Source: a virus
Length of the DNA: 64,000 nt
IMG/VR virus record: IMGVR_UViG_3300035698_016731
Coordinates: 1-64,000 of that record
Reading direction: 5' to 3' (one strand)
In this document: positions 42,026-51,942 of the stretch, piece by piece
Numbering within the stretch: the stretch's first letter is position 1
Layout of the letters: every line of letters begins with the position of its first letter
The notes under the pieces: generated by a model
Database searches by the model: none
The model's input: the letters and a program-made list of their open reading frames with translations, nothing else
Told to the model about the DNA's origin: nothing
Made by a program: the position numbers and the translations under genes

Positions 42026-43758
42026 TATACAGTTCCGCCAATCAGATAATCATTGCTACCTGAATTAAACTCTATACAATAATCTCCAGTATGTCCTGTT
42101 TCTTGGTCTCTGTTGTTGTCAAAAGTTAAATCTATATTTCCTTTTAAATCGGATTCTGTAGTAGCATTATCTCCTTCAAAAGTCCAATGAGCATAAGGTG
42201 AAGTAGTCATAGCATCACTACCTATATAGGTAACTTGAGCAGAAGCATCAGAAGCATACTCGAAATTATCCAAAGTAACATAAGCAGTTGTTGTGTCTAT
42301 AGTTAATATACCATTAGCTATTGAAACAAATTGAGTTTCCTGACTTCCTTGATAAGTCCAATTTCCAGCAGAAGGAAGAGCACTCATATCTTCATCTTCA
42401 CCCCATACTGGGTCATTCCTTCCACTTCCTACTATAGCATAGCTATCAAAACAACCTCCTGCAATTTGAACAGTACCACCACTCATTGCTGTTCCACTAG
42501 CACTACCATCAATGTATAATTTTAAACTATCTGAAGCATCACCTAAATTTCTCCAAAGGACAATAATATGATGCCATGCCTCATCACAAATATCAACTGT
42601 GCTGTCTGTTATTGCACCGACACCACCAAATCCACCAGAAGGTAGAGACTCTGTAAGACCTACATCAATATAGCCTGTAGCATCAACTTCTATCTTTAAT
42701 CCCCAATAAGCTTCATAGAGGGTTGTAGACTTTTTAGGATTTTTAATCCAGAAACTAATACTTCCTTCTTTGTGATGTTCACGAAGGCGAGTTGATAAAA
42801 GCATATCTCCATCATCATGGAAGCTAATTGCCTTTTGACCAAACTTTGCTGCCTTATCAAAATGTAATAGTAAATTAGTATCACTGTCAGTAGTGTGAAC
42901 TGCTGTTGGAGTAGTAATAGTATCATCTCCACTTCCACCTGTGGCATTTGGTGCTGCTGTGAATATATTACTCATTATGATTCTAACTTCTTCCATATTT
43001 CCATTGAAAAATATATCATCATCACCACGTTGTCCTAACCAGAGCCTCCCAACAAATATATCTTCAGTAGCATCACTTACATAAGCCACCTGTGCTCCAT
43101 CAAGATATAATCCCCACTCCACAGTTGGACCACCTGAAGTAACTTTACAAAGAGCAACATGATGCCAATCTGTATCAGCTATCTCAGTACCCCAACCTGA
43201 ATCAATAGTTCCTGCCCCACCATTATATGAAGCTAAGAATCTTAAACCACTTCCGTGTTGGTGATAAAGTTGCCAATAATTAGTTACATCTTCATATTGT
43301 TCAATAAGTACTTCTGTTCCTACATGGTCACCCATCTTTACCCAAAGGTCAATTGTCCAATCAACTGTATCATCATTCAATAAAGCCCAAAGAGGGGAAT
43401 CAGCAAAGTAAATAGCATCAGCTTGGCCATTAAATTCTGCACTTCCATTTCCCCACTTATAATTTACAGCATCAACTTTTACATGATAAGAAACAATTGC
43501 TTCTTCATGGTTACTACTATAGTCCGTAACATCAAGGTTCATTATCTGGTCATATTCTACATCAGGAGTCTCACTATCATTACTAGGATTAGGGTGATAG
43601 CCATAATCTATCATCTTTCTATAACTTTCAAAATTACAATAGGATTCTAATTGATTAAGAATATATTGACTCGCATCATTGTCTGCCATATTTTGCAACA
43701 ATGTAGTTGTAATGAGAGTTCTATGTTCCCAACTATCTGTCAAATCTGTATAAGCCAT
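42025..43758 (-). CDS. LamG-domain tail protein (paralogue 1)
   Basis: A 577-residue protein with the shared N-terminal tag (YTDLTDSWEHR), a LamG domain at about 90-270 (DWTIDLWVKMG, DTDWHHVALCKV), a second at about 310-460 (HKEGSISFWIKNP) and a shorter C-terminal region. It is the first of the four paralogues in transcription order, just after the Cys-rich and tail-tip genes. Confidence 0.82.
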   Translation of the reverse strand: MAYTDLTDSWEHRTLITTTLLQNMADNDASQYILNQLESYCNFESYRKMIDYGYHPNPSNDSETPDVEYDQIMNLDVTDYSSNHEEAIVSYHVKVDAVNYKWGNGSAEFNGQADAIYFADSPLWALLNDDTVDWTIDLWVKMGDHVGTEVLIEQYEDVTNYWQLYHQHGSGLRFLASYNGGAGTIDSGWGTEIADTDWHHVALCKVTSGGPTVEWGLYLDGAQVAYVSDATEDIFVGRLWLGQRGDDDIFFNGNMEEVRIIMSNIFTAAPNATGGSGDDTITTPTAVHTTDSDTNLLLHFDKAAKFGQKAISFHDDGDMLLSTRLREHHKEGSISFWIKNPKKSTTLYEAYWGLKIEVDATGYIDVGLTESLPSGGFGGVGAITDSTVDICDEAWHHIIVLWRNLGDASDSLKLYIDGSASGTAMSGGTVQIAGGCFDSYAIVGSGRNDPVWGEDEDMSALPSAGNWTYQGSQETQFVSIANGILTIDTTTAYVTLDNFEYASDASAQVTYIGSDAMTTSPYAHWTFEGDNATTESDLKGNIDLTFDNNRDQETGHTGDYCIEFNSGSNDYLIGGTV

Positions 43759-43783
43759 TTATTTAATTCCTACTTTGGTGATG

Positions 43784-44113
43784 TTACTCAATAACCACAT
43801 CTCCCAATTTCTTTAAATTAGGAAATTCTATAACAAAATGTATACAACTCTTACAAACCTTATTATTAAAAAATGTCTCAAAACCATTTGGACATTTATC
43901 TCCACTTTGTTTTAGGTAGCAAGTCTCTGCTTTTGTTAGCTGAGCTCGACTTACTCCTGTACCATCAAAAAATTTACTATCATAGTTACGGCATGATTTA
44001 CAGCTCGTATCAACTTTAGTTTTTTTCATAGGACATTGACTCAATCCTACTTTACAATTCTCTATAAGTATTCCTTTTACTTCAGTTACTTTTCTTCCAA
44101 ACATAAACGGCAT
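43784..44113 (-). CDS. Cys-rich small tail-operon protein, 109 aa
   Basis: A 109-residue protein with about eight cysteines in pairs (CKSC repeated twice, plus single Cys) that could bind zinc or Fe-S. An AAGGAGA site favours ATG 44113 over an in-frame TTG at 44119. It lies between the tail-tip gene and LamG paralogue 1. Function unknown. Confidence 0.6.
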   Translation of the reverse strand: MPFMFGRKVTEVKGILIENCKVGLSQCPMKKTKVDTSCKSCRNYDSKFFDGTGVSRAQLTKAETCYLKQSGDKCPNGFETFFNNKVCKSCIHFVIEFPNLKKLGDVVIE

Positions 44114-44135
44114 ATCCAATCTCCTTTTTTAATCA

Positions 44136-45437
44136 TTAATATGCATAGTACATAGGTGCTACTGAGGCTGCTGGTGCAGCACAGTATGCAAATTCTTTAT
44201 TTGCTGTACTGGCAGCTGCAAAAGTATCACTCTGTGGACTCAAGTCATCTCCCTCATCTACACTACTTCCCAAGAAAGCCCAAGTATAGCCTCCTATGTC
44301 AGTTGTCTTTTCCAATTCTAGTTGAGTTTCATGCTGGGACATATCCATGACTACCCGATTTATTCTACAATATTCAGAACTCAAACCAGCAATGCTAGAA
44401 ATTACAATTACAACTTGTCCTATATCTATATCAGGCAACCAATGAGCATCTACATGTATATTTGGTATGTCATCTCTTGTTCCAAACTTGGTTATAATTT
44501 TATCCCCTATGTCTTTTGCTTGAGCATACTTCTGGACATAAGGATTGTTTATTATTATGTAGCGACCTGCTTCTTGAGTATCTGTATTGTCTATTGGATA
44601 GAAACTATCTCCACTATAATGAACTCTTACTTTATTAACTAACATAGTAAAGTCAGTAATGTAAGTAACATCTTTCGTATATGATTCTAAGTTAAGTTCA
44701 TCTCCTTCCCCAGCGAAGACAGGAATAAACTCTTCTAAATTTATAACTCCAAACCTATCTTCCCAAATTCTTGTATTTGAGCTTTCAGCTAAATATGCAA
44801 TAGCTGAACTTATTGTCATATCACTAAATACAATATCTCTATAAAAGATAGAAAGGTCTTGTATACTGTATTCTGCAGCAGTCAACCCTGCAACCTCTTT
44901 CAATAGATATTCTACAATATCATTGAACTTCCAATCTCCCATAAAAGTAAGTGGGTCTGCAACTCCATCATCATCAGGCTCTCCCACTCTTTTCTCTAAT
45001 GCCTTCTTACTCTTTCCCCTGCCATATAGCTGAGCCATTCCACTGTCATCCTTCAACTCGACCTTCTCTAATAGGACTACAGCCTGTGGAGTTACTTCTA
45101 TGTTGTCATCATCTATATAGAACCCTGCATAGATGGAAATTTCTGCATCATAGTAGTCTTTTCCATAAAACAGACTTGTAGGCTCTTCAGGAGAAAAATA
45201 TCCAGTATTATTACTAACCATTACTGTCGAGTCACCACTTCTAATTTGAGATACCTGTCCAGGTTGATTTGGACTACCTCTATCTATACTAGAGATGTTG
45301 GTTACATAGTCTGTTATATCTATAGCATCTTCATCACCAATAGCTATAGTAACATATTTATATGGACGACTGTTGGAAGATGCTCTTTCTGCTATAAAAT
45401 CAGAGCTTACAGTATTATTTATAGTAATATCAGCCAC
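44136..45437 (-). CDS. Tail tip/baseplate protein
   Basis: A protein of about 433 residues directly after the tape measure gene, the usual place for distal tail or hub proteins. The N-terminal half (DITDYVTNISSI, then a FSPEEP...Y segment) and beta-rich repeats resemble hub or receptor-platform subunits of siphophage tails. The C-terminus is Ala- and Tyr-rich. There is no ATG: GTG 45437 has GAGGAG 11 bases upstream, while GTG 45449 overlaps that site. Confidence 0.68.
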   Translation of the reverse strand: MADITINNTVSSDFIAERASSNSRPYKYVTIAIGDEDAIDITDYVTNISSIDRGSPNQPGQVSQIRSGDSTVMVSNNTGYFSPEEPTSLFYGKDYYDAEISIYAGFYIDDDNIEVTPQAVVLLEKVELKDDSGMAQLYGRGKSKKALEKRVGEPDDDGVADPLTFMGDWKFNDIVEYLLKEVAGLTAAEYSIQDLSIFYRDIVFSDMTISSAIAYLAESSNTRIWEDRFGVINLEEFIPVFAGEGDELNLESYTKDVTYITDFTMLVNKVRVHYSGDSFYPIDNTDTQEAGRYIIINNPYVQKYAQAKDIGDKIITKFGTRDDIPNIHVDAHWLPDIDIGQVVIVISSIAGLSSEYCRINRVVMDMSQHETQLELEKTTDIGGYTWAFLGSSVDEGDDLSPQSDTFAAASTANKEFAYCAAPAASVAPMYYAY

Positions 45438-48400
45438 GGCTACTTGCACTCCTCATCAATCTGGTTTGTCTTTCGATTGCTGTTTTAATTGGACCACGTA
45501 CCAACTTATCCATATCATCAACACCATATATCGGAGCATGGTTATGAATATTTATTACTATACCTCCAGATATTGGGTCACCTCCACCTCCACCAACACT
45601 AGGGGTAGGCATAATTCCTGGTCCACCACCAACAGTCCTTGATGGACTAATTCTTATAGGAGGAATTGGGTCATGAGAACCTTTTCCATGAGTAAGAACC
45701 TCTCTAAATATATCAGGAACTTTTCTTAATGGTAATATAGCTTCATTTCCATGAAGAATAGTAGGCATACCACCAGGCATAGGCTTTATAAATCCACCTC
45801 TACTCATTCCATAACCTACTGGATATCCACCAACTACCTCATTTCCAGCCCAATCTGGAGCTTCTGATGATGATGGCGAAGAATATGTTCCAGGAGCAAC
45901 TTGACCAGAAAGCTCAGCCATTGCCATTTCAGGACTTATTTGCTTTGTTCTAATCATAGAACCATAAGCATCACCAGTTCCTCTATCTATTCCAAAGTTT
46001 TCCATTAACCAAAGTGCCCAATCTTCTCCACTACCCCAACCATCAGCATCTTCCCCTACATATTTTTCTATTTGGTCTTTCCAAAGAAATTTATCTGGGT
46101 CTTTATTCTGAAATGCTCCACCAACAAGGCTTCCAAGCAAATTACCAATAGCTGCACCAATTGGACCAAAAGTGCTTCCTATATAAGTTCCAATTAGTCC
46201 ACCAATACCTTTTTCGGGTGAACCAGTTACTATATCCATAATACTTAATAAATAAGGTAAAGCTGTTACTGCTTTACCCATTAAACCTTTTGCTCCAGTT
46301 GCAGCTCCTGCTCCTTTTGCTCCTGCTGCAACTCCAGTTCCTGGTGTTCCTGCATAGTGTAGACCCATATATTCTGATAACTGTGCTCCAGTTACTCCTG
46401 TTGTTCCCATCATATCAGTCATTCCAGGGAAAAATCCTGATATTGCTGGAGCTGAAAGTGAGACTCCATAAGAAGTAGTTGGACCAGTACCCATTCCAAA
46501 GAAATTTTTCATACCTGCAACAAATCCTGTATCTTTAACATTCAAAGCATCTCCACCTGCAGCAGCACCAGCCAGAGTATATCCTGCATTAGCCGATGTA
46601 GCAACACCTTCAGCCTGAAACCATTTCATAGGATTCAGAGCACTAAGGCTAAAACCTGTACCTCCTAATAGACTGCTTAAAAATTCAGTAAAGAACCAAT
46701 TGGTTACCATTTCAGCAACCATGTCTAAGAAAGAAGCCAGTATTGAATCCCAAAGAGAATCTAAGAAACTTCCAAAAGTCATACTATCTTGCATCATAGC
46801 TAAGATACCTGATTTGAAAGTGCCTTTCATGCTTGTAGCCATTTCTTCCCACATGTCTTTATAACTAAGAGTAGATTCATACAACTTATCCCAAAAATGG
46901 TATGCTGTGCCTTTTAAATCATAAAACATTAAAATCCAAGCATTTTTCATTCGAGTAAGAATTGGTCCAGTTTTTGTATTATACTTCTCAATCATTTGCA
47001 ACATCTCTTCATAATGTGCTTTTGCCTTTTCTTGAGCTATTTTTAACTCTTTCATCTTTTTTTCTAATTCTTTTTTTCTAAGAATATCAGATTCAGATAA
47101 TTGCTTCTTTTCAGCAGTTTGTTTCTTTTCAAGATGCTTTACAAATTTATCATATTCTTTTTCAAGTAAATCTACTTTATCTTGAAAATGTTTATAGTCC
47201 CATGCTGCTTGTACAATTAGAGCTTTCTTTTTCACAAGTAGCTCTTCACTATTCATGCTTTTTAAATCTTTAAGATACTGAGCTAATTTCTTTTTTTTGT
47301 CTTCAAAAAACTCATCTTGTGTTTTGGAAATATTATTATATGCATCAGCAGCTTCCTTTTGCCAATCTTTAGTTTCCTCAGTTAAATGTTCATATCCTTC
47401 ACTTGCATTCCAAAGAGCCAGAGTTAGCTTATCATAACCAGGAATAATCAGCCTGAGTCCTACCTCATGCTCCACCATAAATTCAAAAGCCTTAAAGAAT
47501 AAATCAGAAAGCCATTGGAAAAAATCATTAAACTTAGCTTTCCAACCTGCTATTGAAGTATATATATAAGCTCCTAATACATCCAGACTAGATATTCCTA
47601 CATCTTTAAAATAGACAAAAGTCAAACCAGCATCAACTAAATCTTGTTTCAATACTTCTAAACTAAAGGAAAGAACTGCAAAAGTGAGTTTACCTTGTAA
47701 AAACAAACTCATCGTAACCCAAGTCATTTTCAATATCACATCAATACCTGTTTTCATAATATCTATCATGAATTGTGCAAATTCTGCTACTTCATGTCTA
47801 TTACTTTTTATATATTCAATAGCTGCTTTTAGACCAGTTTGCATATCTAAGAAAAACTTTTGAAGTTCTGGCTTGAAAGATTCAAATATTTCTATTTTAA
47901 GCTCTGTGAAAAGATTCTTGACTACTTTTGCATACCCATCAGTAGTGTTCATGATTTCACGGAACATCCTATCTGCTTCACCAACAGAGTCTGTTAATAT
48001 TTCTACATATTCTTGTATAGAGTCTATGCCTAATCGCTGTCTTTCAATAACAGATGCCATTCCAGCACCACCTCTAACTCCAAATAATCCTATGGCATCT
48101 GTTGCATCCATAGTTGAAATAGCAAGTCTGGCAACGATTTCTGAAAAGGTTTTAGTTTGAGGATTTATTTCATTAAAATTTACTTTAAGGTCTTTGAGGA
48201 TTTTAACCTGTCTACCACCAGCACCATTCATCTTTTCCCATTCACTTATACTGGCTTTTTGTATTTCAGTAAGTCCAGACATGCTTCCTTTTACTTGAGC
48301 ACCAACTCTTAACAATGCACTCATACTCATTCTAAGCTGAGTACCTACTCTACTTCCAGTAAGTCCTAAGTCAGCAAATCGGGCAACTGCTGCAGTAGCT

Positions 48401-49059
48401 TCTTCCAAACTCCATCCAAGTGAGGAAGCAATTGGACCAGCATAACGCATAGCATCAGCTAAGTTCTCCATACTTAAAAGAGATGTAGTAATAGCCAAAG
48501 AAAAAATATCAGCAACACGGCTAGTATCTTTAGTAGTCCTTCCAAACTGCTTCATAGTTGCAGCAACCATTTCAGTAGTCCTACTCATATCAGCCATAGT
48601 AATACCAGCTAACCTCACACTGGCTGCTGTTGCATCCATAATGTCTTTAGCCTGATAACCAGCACGAGCAAAAGACAACATAGCATTACCAATTTTGTCA
48701 GCAGAGTACTTACTTGTTCTAGCTAATTCAAGAGCTTTCTTTGAAAGCTGGTCTTGAACCATCATCATTTCATGACCAACTTTTCCTGTGATAACAGCAG
48801 TTTGTTTCATGGTACTTTCAAACTGCATTCCAACTTGTGCTGAACTAACTAGCAATTTTCCCATAGCTAATGTGGTAGCACCAATGGCTGCAGTTGCATA
48901 CAGACCAAATTGATTTAAGGCTGAACGTATTTTACCAGTCTCTTTTTCAACTCCAGCAAATGATTTTTCAAGAGTCTTGGTAGCCATTACAGCATGAGAC
49001 ACATCACCCTTGATTAAAATATAGGCTGTCGCCATAGGATTGTTGCCACCGAAAGCCAA
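45430..49059 (-). CDS. Tail tape measure protein
   Basis: A 1209-residue protein. The N-terminal TP901-type domain is clear (residues about 60-330, including SKKALELARTSKY and the Ala/Gly-rich segments ATMKQFGRTTKD and GLTGSRVGTQL). Hydrophobic helices (near 400-500), a Lys/Glu coiled coil (near 580-690) and Gly/Ala/Pro-rich C-terminal parts follow. At about 0.15 nm per residue a tail near 180 nm is implied. TTG 49059 with AAGGAG eight bases before is the likely start. Confidence 0.92.
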   Translation of the reverse strand: MAFGGNNPMATAYILIKGDVSHAVMATKTLEKSFAGVEKETGKIRSALNQFGLYATAAIGATTLAMGKLLVSSAQVGMQFESTMKQTAVITGKVGHEMMMVQDQLSKKALELARTSKYSADKIGNAMLSFARAGYQAKDIMDATAASVRLAGITMADMSRTTEMVAATMKQFGRTTKDTSRVADIFSLAITTSLLSMENLADAMRYAGPIASSLGWSLEEATAAVARFADLGLTGSRVGTQLRMSMSALLRVGAQVKGSMSGLTEIQKASISEWEKMNGAGGRQVKILKDLKVNFNEINPQTKTFSEIVARLAISTMDATDAIGLFGVRGGAGMASVIERQRLGIDSIQEYVEILTDSVGEADRMFREIMNTTDGYAKVVKNLFTELKIEIFESFKPELQKFFLDMQTGLKAAIEYIKSNRHEVAEFAQFMIDIMKTGIDVILKMTWVTMSLFLQGKLTFAVLSFSLEVLKQDLVDAGLTFVYFKDVGISSLDVLGAYIYTSIAGWKAKFNDFFQWLSDLFFKAFEFMVEHEVGLRLIIPGYDKLTLALWNASEGYEHLTEETKDWQKEAADAYNNISKTQDEFFEDKKKKLAQYLKDLKSMNSEELLVKKKALIVQAAWDYKHFQDKVDLLEKEYDKFVKHLEKKQTAEKKQLSESDILRKKELEKKMKELKIAQEKAKAHYEEMLQMIEKYNTKTGPILTRMKNAWILMFYDLKGTAYHFWDKLYESTLSYKDMWEEMATSMKGTFKSGILAMMQDSMTFGSFLDSLWDSILASFLDMVAEMVTNWFFTEFLSSLLGGTGFSLSALNPMKWFQAEGVATSANAGYTLAGAAAGGDALNVKDTGFVAGMKNFFGMGTGPTTSYGVSLSAPAISGFFPGMTDMMGTTGVTGAQLSEYMGLHYAGTPGTGVAAGAKGAGAATGAKGLMGKAVTALPYLLSIMDIVTGSPEKGIGGLIGTYIGSTFGPIGAAIGNLLGSLVGGAFQNKDPDKFLWKDQIEKYVGEDADGWGSGEDWALWLMENFGIDRGTGDAYGSMIRTKQISPEMAMAELSGQVAPGTYSSPSSSEAPDWAGNEVVGGYPVGYGMSRGGFIKPMPGGMPTILHGNEAILPLRKVPDIFREVLTHGKGSHDPIPPIRISPSRTVGGGPGIMPTPSVGGGGGDPISGGIVINIHNHAPIYGVDDMDKLVRGPIKTAIERQTRLMRSASSRG

Positions 49060-49075
49060 TTTAATTTCTCCTTAT

Positions 49076-49516
49076 TTATATGGACATCTTTTTCTTTTTG
49101 TTCTTAAAATAATCTTTAAAAAACTCAGGACTGCGATTTGAAGCTACGATACCTTTTTTGTCTTCTTTCCAATCAAAGTCTTTAGATTCACCAATGTCAA
49201 CTTCTATGTGTGGTTGAGCTAAAGCACTTTTAACTCCTGCTTCAAGTTTGTTATAGAAATTGCTAAAAGCTCTTTTATCACCAATAGCTGAGACTCTAAT
49301 TAAATTAGACATCATCTTCATCTCTTCAAACCTCTTTCTTGTAAGTGAAGCTGAGAACTCGATAATCTGCGTAAGAGTTAATCTTCTAATCTCTTCCAAT
49401 CCCAATCCCATCTCACAAGAGAGATGTACTACCATATCAGCTATAGTCTGTAATCCTAGTTTTCTTGCTTGGGCAGGGTTGACTTGCCTAGCTTTTCCAG
49501 TCTCCCCCTGATTTCC
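49076..49516 (-). CDS. Tail assembly chaperone T, made by -1 frameshift
   Basis: The -1 frame is open from 49516 to the stop at 49076 and adds 146 residues to protein G. Residues after the slip (GNQGETGKARQV...) link to a helical, basic T-like region. There is an internal ATG at 49435, but no ribosome binding site, so synthesis as a G-T fusion of about 274 residues is favoured. G and G-T coat the tape measure during tail assembly in lambda-like systems. Confidence 0.75.
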   Translation of the reverse strand, partial: GNQGETGKARQVNPAQARKLGLQTIADMVVHLSCEMGLGLEEIRRLTLTQIIEFSASLTRKRFEEMKMMSNLIRVSAIGDKRAFSNFYNKLEAGVKSALAQPHIEVDIGESKDFDWKEDKKGIVASNRSPEFFKDYFKNKKKKMSI

Positions 49517-49899
49517 AAAAAAAGTTTTGCTGCTTCAATAAGCTCAACTTCATTTATTTCAAGCCATTTGTCCACTATCTTCAGAAAATCAACTAAGGGC
49601 ATTCCTTTCATTTCTTCTTCTCCAAGACTTGAACAAACTGCGATAATCTGTCTCATAACAGCTATGTCTTCTCTTCTTATCATATTAAATACAGGAGCAC
49701 CAGGCTGGAAAACTAATATAAATTTTATAATTGTAGCAGTAGCAATCTCCAGAGACTCAACACTTATTCTCCAAATCTGAACTACTCTTTTCCCTACAAC
49801 AAGAGATGTCTTGGTGTTAAGGATTTCTGCAGTAGGTGAAGGCTTACTGTCCTCAGGGATAGCTTCAACTATGTCTTCAGTTTTTTTCTTTTCTTCCAC
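49456..49899 (-). CDS. Tail assembly chaperone G
   Basis: A 147-residue helical protein between tail tube and tape measure genes. GGAGG eight bases before GTG 49899 sets the start; an in-frame TTG at 49914 overlaps that site. It ends 60 bases after a T-run slippery site where a share of ribosomes shift to the -1 frame. Position and frameshift are diagnostic for the G component of the tail chaperone pair. Confidence 0.78.
   Translation of the reverse strand: MEEKKKTEDIVEAIPEDSKPSPTAEILNTKTSLVVGKRVVQIWRISVESLEIATATIIKFILVFQPGAPVFNMIRREDIAVMRQIIAVCSSLGEEEMKGMPLVDFLKIVDKWLEINEVELIEAAKLFLEIRGRLEKLGKSTLPKQEN
49516..49522 (-). promoter_or_regulatory. Programmed -1 frameshift site of the tail chaperones
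   Basis: Read on the minus strand, T-TTT-TTG (49522 down to 49516) is a heptamer in zero-frame register (codons CTT TTT TTG). Slipping one base back gives TTT TTT GGA and leads without a stop into the T frame. No strong downstream hairpin was identified by eye. Confidence 0.72.
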
Positions 49900-49950
49900 T
49901 TTATCTTCCTCCAATAAATTGTTAATTATATTTAAAATTCAATCTTTATA

Positions 49951-50289
49951 TTACGATATTCTGCTGTTAATCAAATCCTTGAGGTCATTCATTTTTTGAG
50001 TGAACTCTTTGGGTGAGACGAGTGCTCTGTCATTGTAGTAAGCCATAATCAAAGGTCTGAAGGGCAACATGCCTCTATTAACTAGATAAAACAAACACTG
50101 ACCGATTTTATTTCTATCCTTTGATTGTGAAATACGTCTTACTGACTCCATAGTAATTTTTGGATTTACAATTTCTATAGTTCCATCATTCTTTACCAGA
50201 GCAATCTCGTCACACCATAAAAAAGCAGTTATACGGATGTCCGTATGCTGTATCTTTTCTTCTCTTTTAGTTTCAATCTCGTTTCCCAT
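49951..50289 (-). CDS. Hypothetical tail protein, 112 aa
   Basis: A 112-residue helical, charged protein between tail tube and chaperone G. GGAG precedes ATG 50289. Phages of this layout often encode a small tail assembly factor here; no motif identifies it. Confidence 0.65.
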   Translation of the reverse strand: MGNEIETKREEKIQHTDIRITAFLWCDEIALVKNDGTIEIVNPKITMESVRRISQSKDRNKIGQCLFYLVNRGMLPFRPLIMAYYNDRALVSPKEFTQKMNDLKDLINSRIS

Positions 50290-50315
50290 TCTTAATCTCC
50301 TTTTCTTAGGTTATA

Positions 50316-50819
50316 TTAACCTTTTGTATTAGTTAGTTCCCTATAACCAAAACGGTTTCCATTACTGTCATCTTTTAAACATTTAAAAGAAGCAGGCACG
50401 GATGTCACTTCACCTCTACCAAGAGTAATCTGACCAGCTTCCATCGAACACGCTCTGAAGATATACCAAACCTGATAGGTAAGGCTGTCACCAGTAGGAG
50501 CTGCTGCATTTATTGTGAGTGTGTGCTCATTAGCTCCATCTTCTGTTCCAAGAGCAAGGAAAGTTCCACCAATAAGTAGTGAACCCTCCTGGTCCCAGAC
50601 AGTTTTTAAGTTGTTCATAGTCAATTCTGAGAAAGCTGTTTCTATTGTCATAGTCTCATTGGTAAGGAAAGTCTTAATTGTTCCTTTGACTTGTTCCACA
50701 ACTGCATCATTGTAGTCTCTCTCAATGCGAATCGTAGTGGGTTCAGTCGTGTAGCCAATATCTACACCATCGATTTTGAATTCAGCATTTGCTGACAATA
50801 TAAAATTTCTGTCACCCAT
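50316..50819 (-). CDS. Major tail tube protein
   Basis: A 167-residue beta-rich protein with the compact gpV/Hcp-like tube character: strands throughout, a FKIDGVDIGYTTEP start and a central loop. GGAGGAC lies before ATG 50819. It lies upstream of chaperones and tape measure and downstream of the terminator, the standard siphophage order. Stacked hexamers would form the tail tube. Confidence 0.78.
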   Translation of the reverse strand: MGDRNFILSANAEFKIDGVDIGYTTEPTTIRIERDYNDAVVEQVKGTIKTFLTNETMTIETAFSELTMNNLKTVWDQEGSLLIGGTFLALGTEDGANEHTLTINAAAPTGDSLTYQVWYIFRACSMEAGQITLGRGEVTSVPASFKCLKDDSNGNRFGYRELTNTKG

Positions 50820-50836
50820 TAGGAGTCCTCCTTATT

Positions 50837-51331
50837 TCAAGACTTAAAATACCAATCCATTACTACTACCACGTCAGTTCTCCATACATCAATCTCATCC
50901 TCTAATCTTGTATTTAATCTACTTAGCACTATTGCATTATTAATTTGTACCTGACTATCACTTAGGTCTGGTCCAACAAGAGTGCCTGGTTGAAAGATAC
51001 GTTGAATGCGACCTGCAATCACATCACAATATATCCTATCTCTTATTTCCTCTGTTTTAAAAGTAATAAAATCTCCTCTTCCTACAATTATAGCAAAATT
51101 AATTATAGTTTGTCGATATTCATCAATTCTATCCACTACACTCACTGTATTCTCATCCCAGAAACAAACACAAGGGTACTTAGCCATCATATCTGGTGTT
51201 CCTGAAAATATTCGATAATTACTTGATGAATGGTCCATCAAAGCAACCAAATCACTATCAGCAATTAAAAAATTATAAATTGCAAGCATTAAGTATCGCA
51301 AATCTTTTGTGCTTTCAGCTGCTGTGCTCAT
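50837..51331 (-). CDS. Tail terminator protein (probable)
   Basis: A 164-residue alpha/beta protein. Size, fold pattern (helix start, strands such as YPCVCFWDE and INFAIIVG, C-terminal strand WYFKS) and position between the gp10-like and tube genes match tail terminator/completion proteins that cap the tube. It overlaps the upstream gene by 4 bases. Confidence 0.65.
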   Translation of the reverse strand: MSTAAESTKDLRYLMLAIYNFLIADSDLVALMDHSSSNYRIFSGTPDMMAKYPCVCFWDENTVSVVDRIDEYRQTIINFAIIVGRGDFITFKTEEIRDRIYCDVIAGRIQRIFQPGTLVGPDLSDSQVQINNAIVLSRLNTRLEDEIDVWRTDVVVVMDWYFKS

Positions 51332-51942
51332 AATTTTTTGTACCTCTTCATTATAGGCTTAAATGTCGAATTGTAATAACGACTTTTCAAAACATCCATA
51401 ACTTGGTCAAGTAGATGTTTCAACACATTTCCCCATTCCTGTTGTGCAGTTGGAAGGAGATATGGTCTTGGAGGCATGCCTGCAACTTGTTTTGCAAAAT
51501 ACCATAAGCCACCACTTTTCCAAGCAAGTATTCTTTTTTTTACAGGTTTTATGTAACGCATTTTTGGACCATAGATACCTGTTCCTTTTTCAAAATAAAT
51601 ACCATAACTTACCTTATTACCAAAATATATTTCCACATTAGTAAACTGAGCTTTTTTAACAACAGATTCAATACCTTTTACAAGATTCCCTGTTCTCTTA
51701 GATTTTATTGTCCTTTTATATCCTGTTATTAATTTCCTCAACCTTATTTTAGCATTCTTCACTAAAATCTCATCACAGGCTCTTTTCATCATCTTTACCC
51801 AATCTAATTTTACTCGGTTCTGGATAAATTTCAAATCATCAGCAATCTGGTCAAAGTTTGTATAGACTACAAAAGTATCTCCACCTGGTCCAAGTTCAGT
51901 CTTCTGTTTTGCTAAATCACCAGTTATTGTAATATCACTCAT
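51328..51942 (-). CDS. HK97 gp10-like neck/tail completion protein
   Basis: A 204-residue basic protein. YGIYFEKGTG near the middle and AGMPPRPYLLPTA towards the end match the HK97 gp10-like family of head-tail joining proteins. It overlaps both neighbours by 1-4 bases in a standard connector order. Confidence 0.82.
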   Translation of the reverse strand: MSDITITGDLAKQKTELGPGGDTFVVYTNFDQIADDLKFIQNRVKLDWVKMMKRACDEILVKNAKIRLRKLITGYKRTIKSKRTGNLVKGIESVVKKAQFTNVEIYFGNKVSYGIYFEKGTGIYGPKMRYIKPVKKRILAWKSGGLWYFAKQVAGMPPRPYLLPTAQQEWGNVLKHLLDQVMDVLKSRYYNSTFKPIMKRYKKL

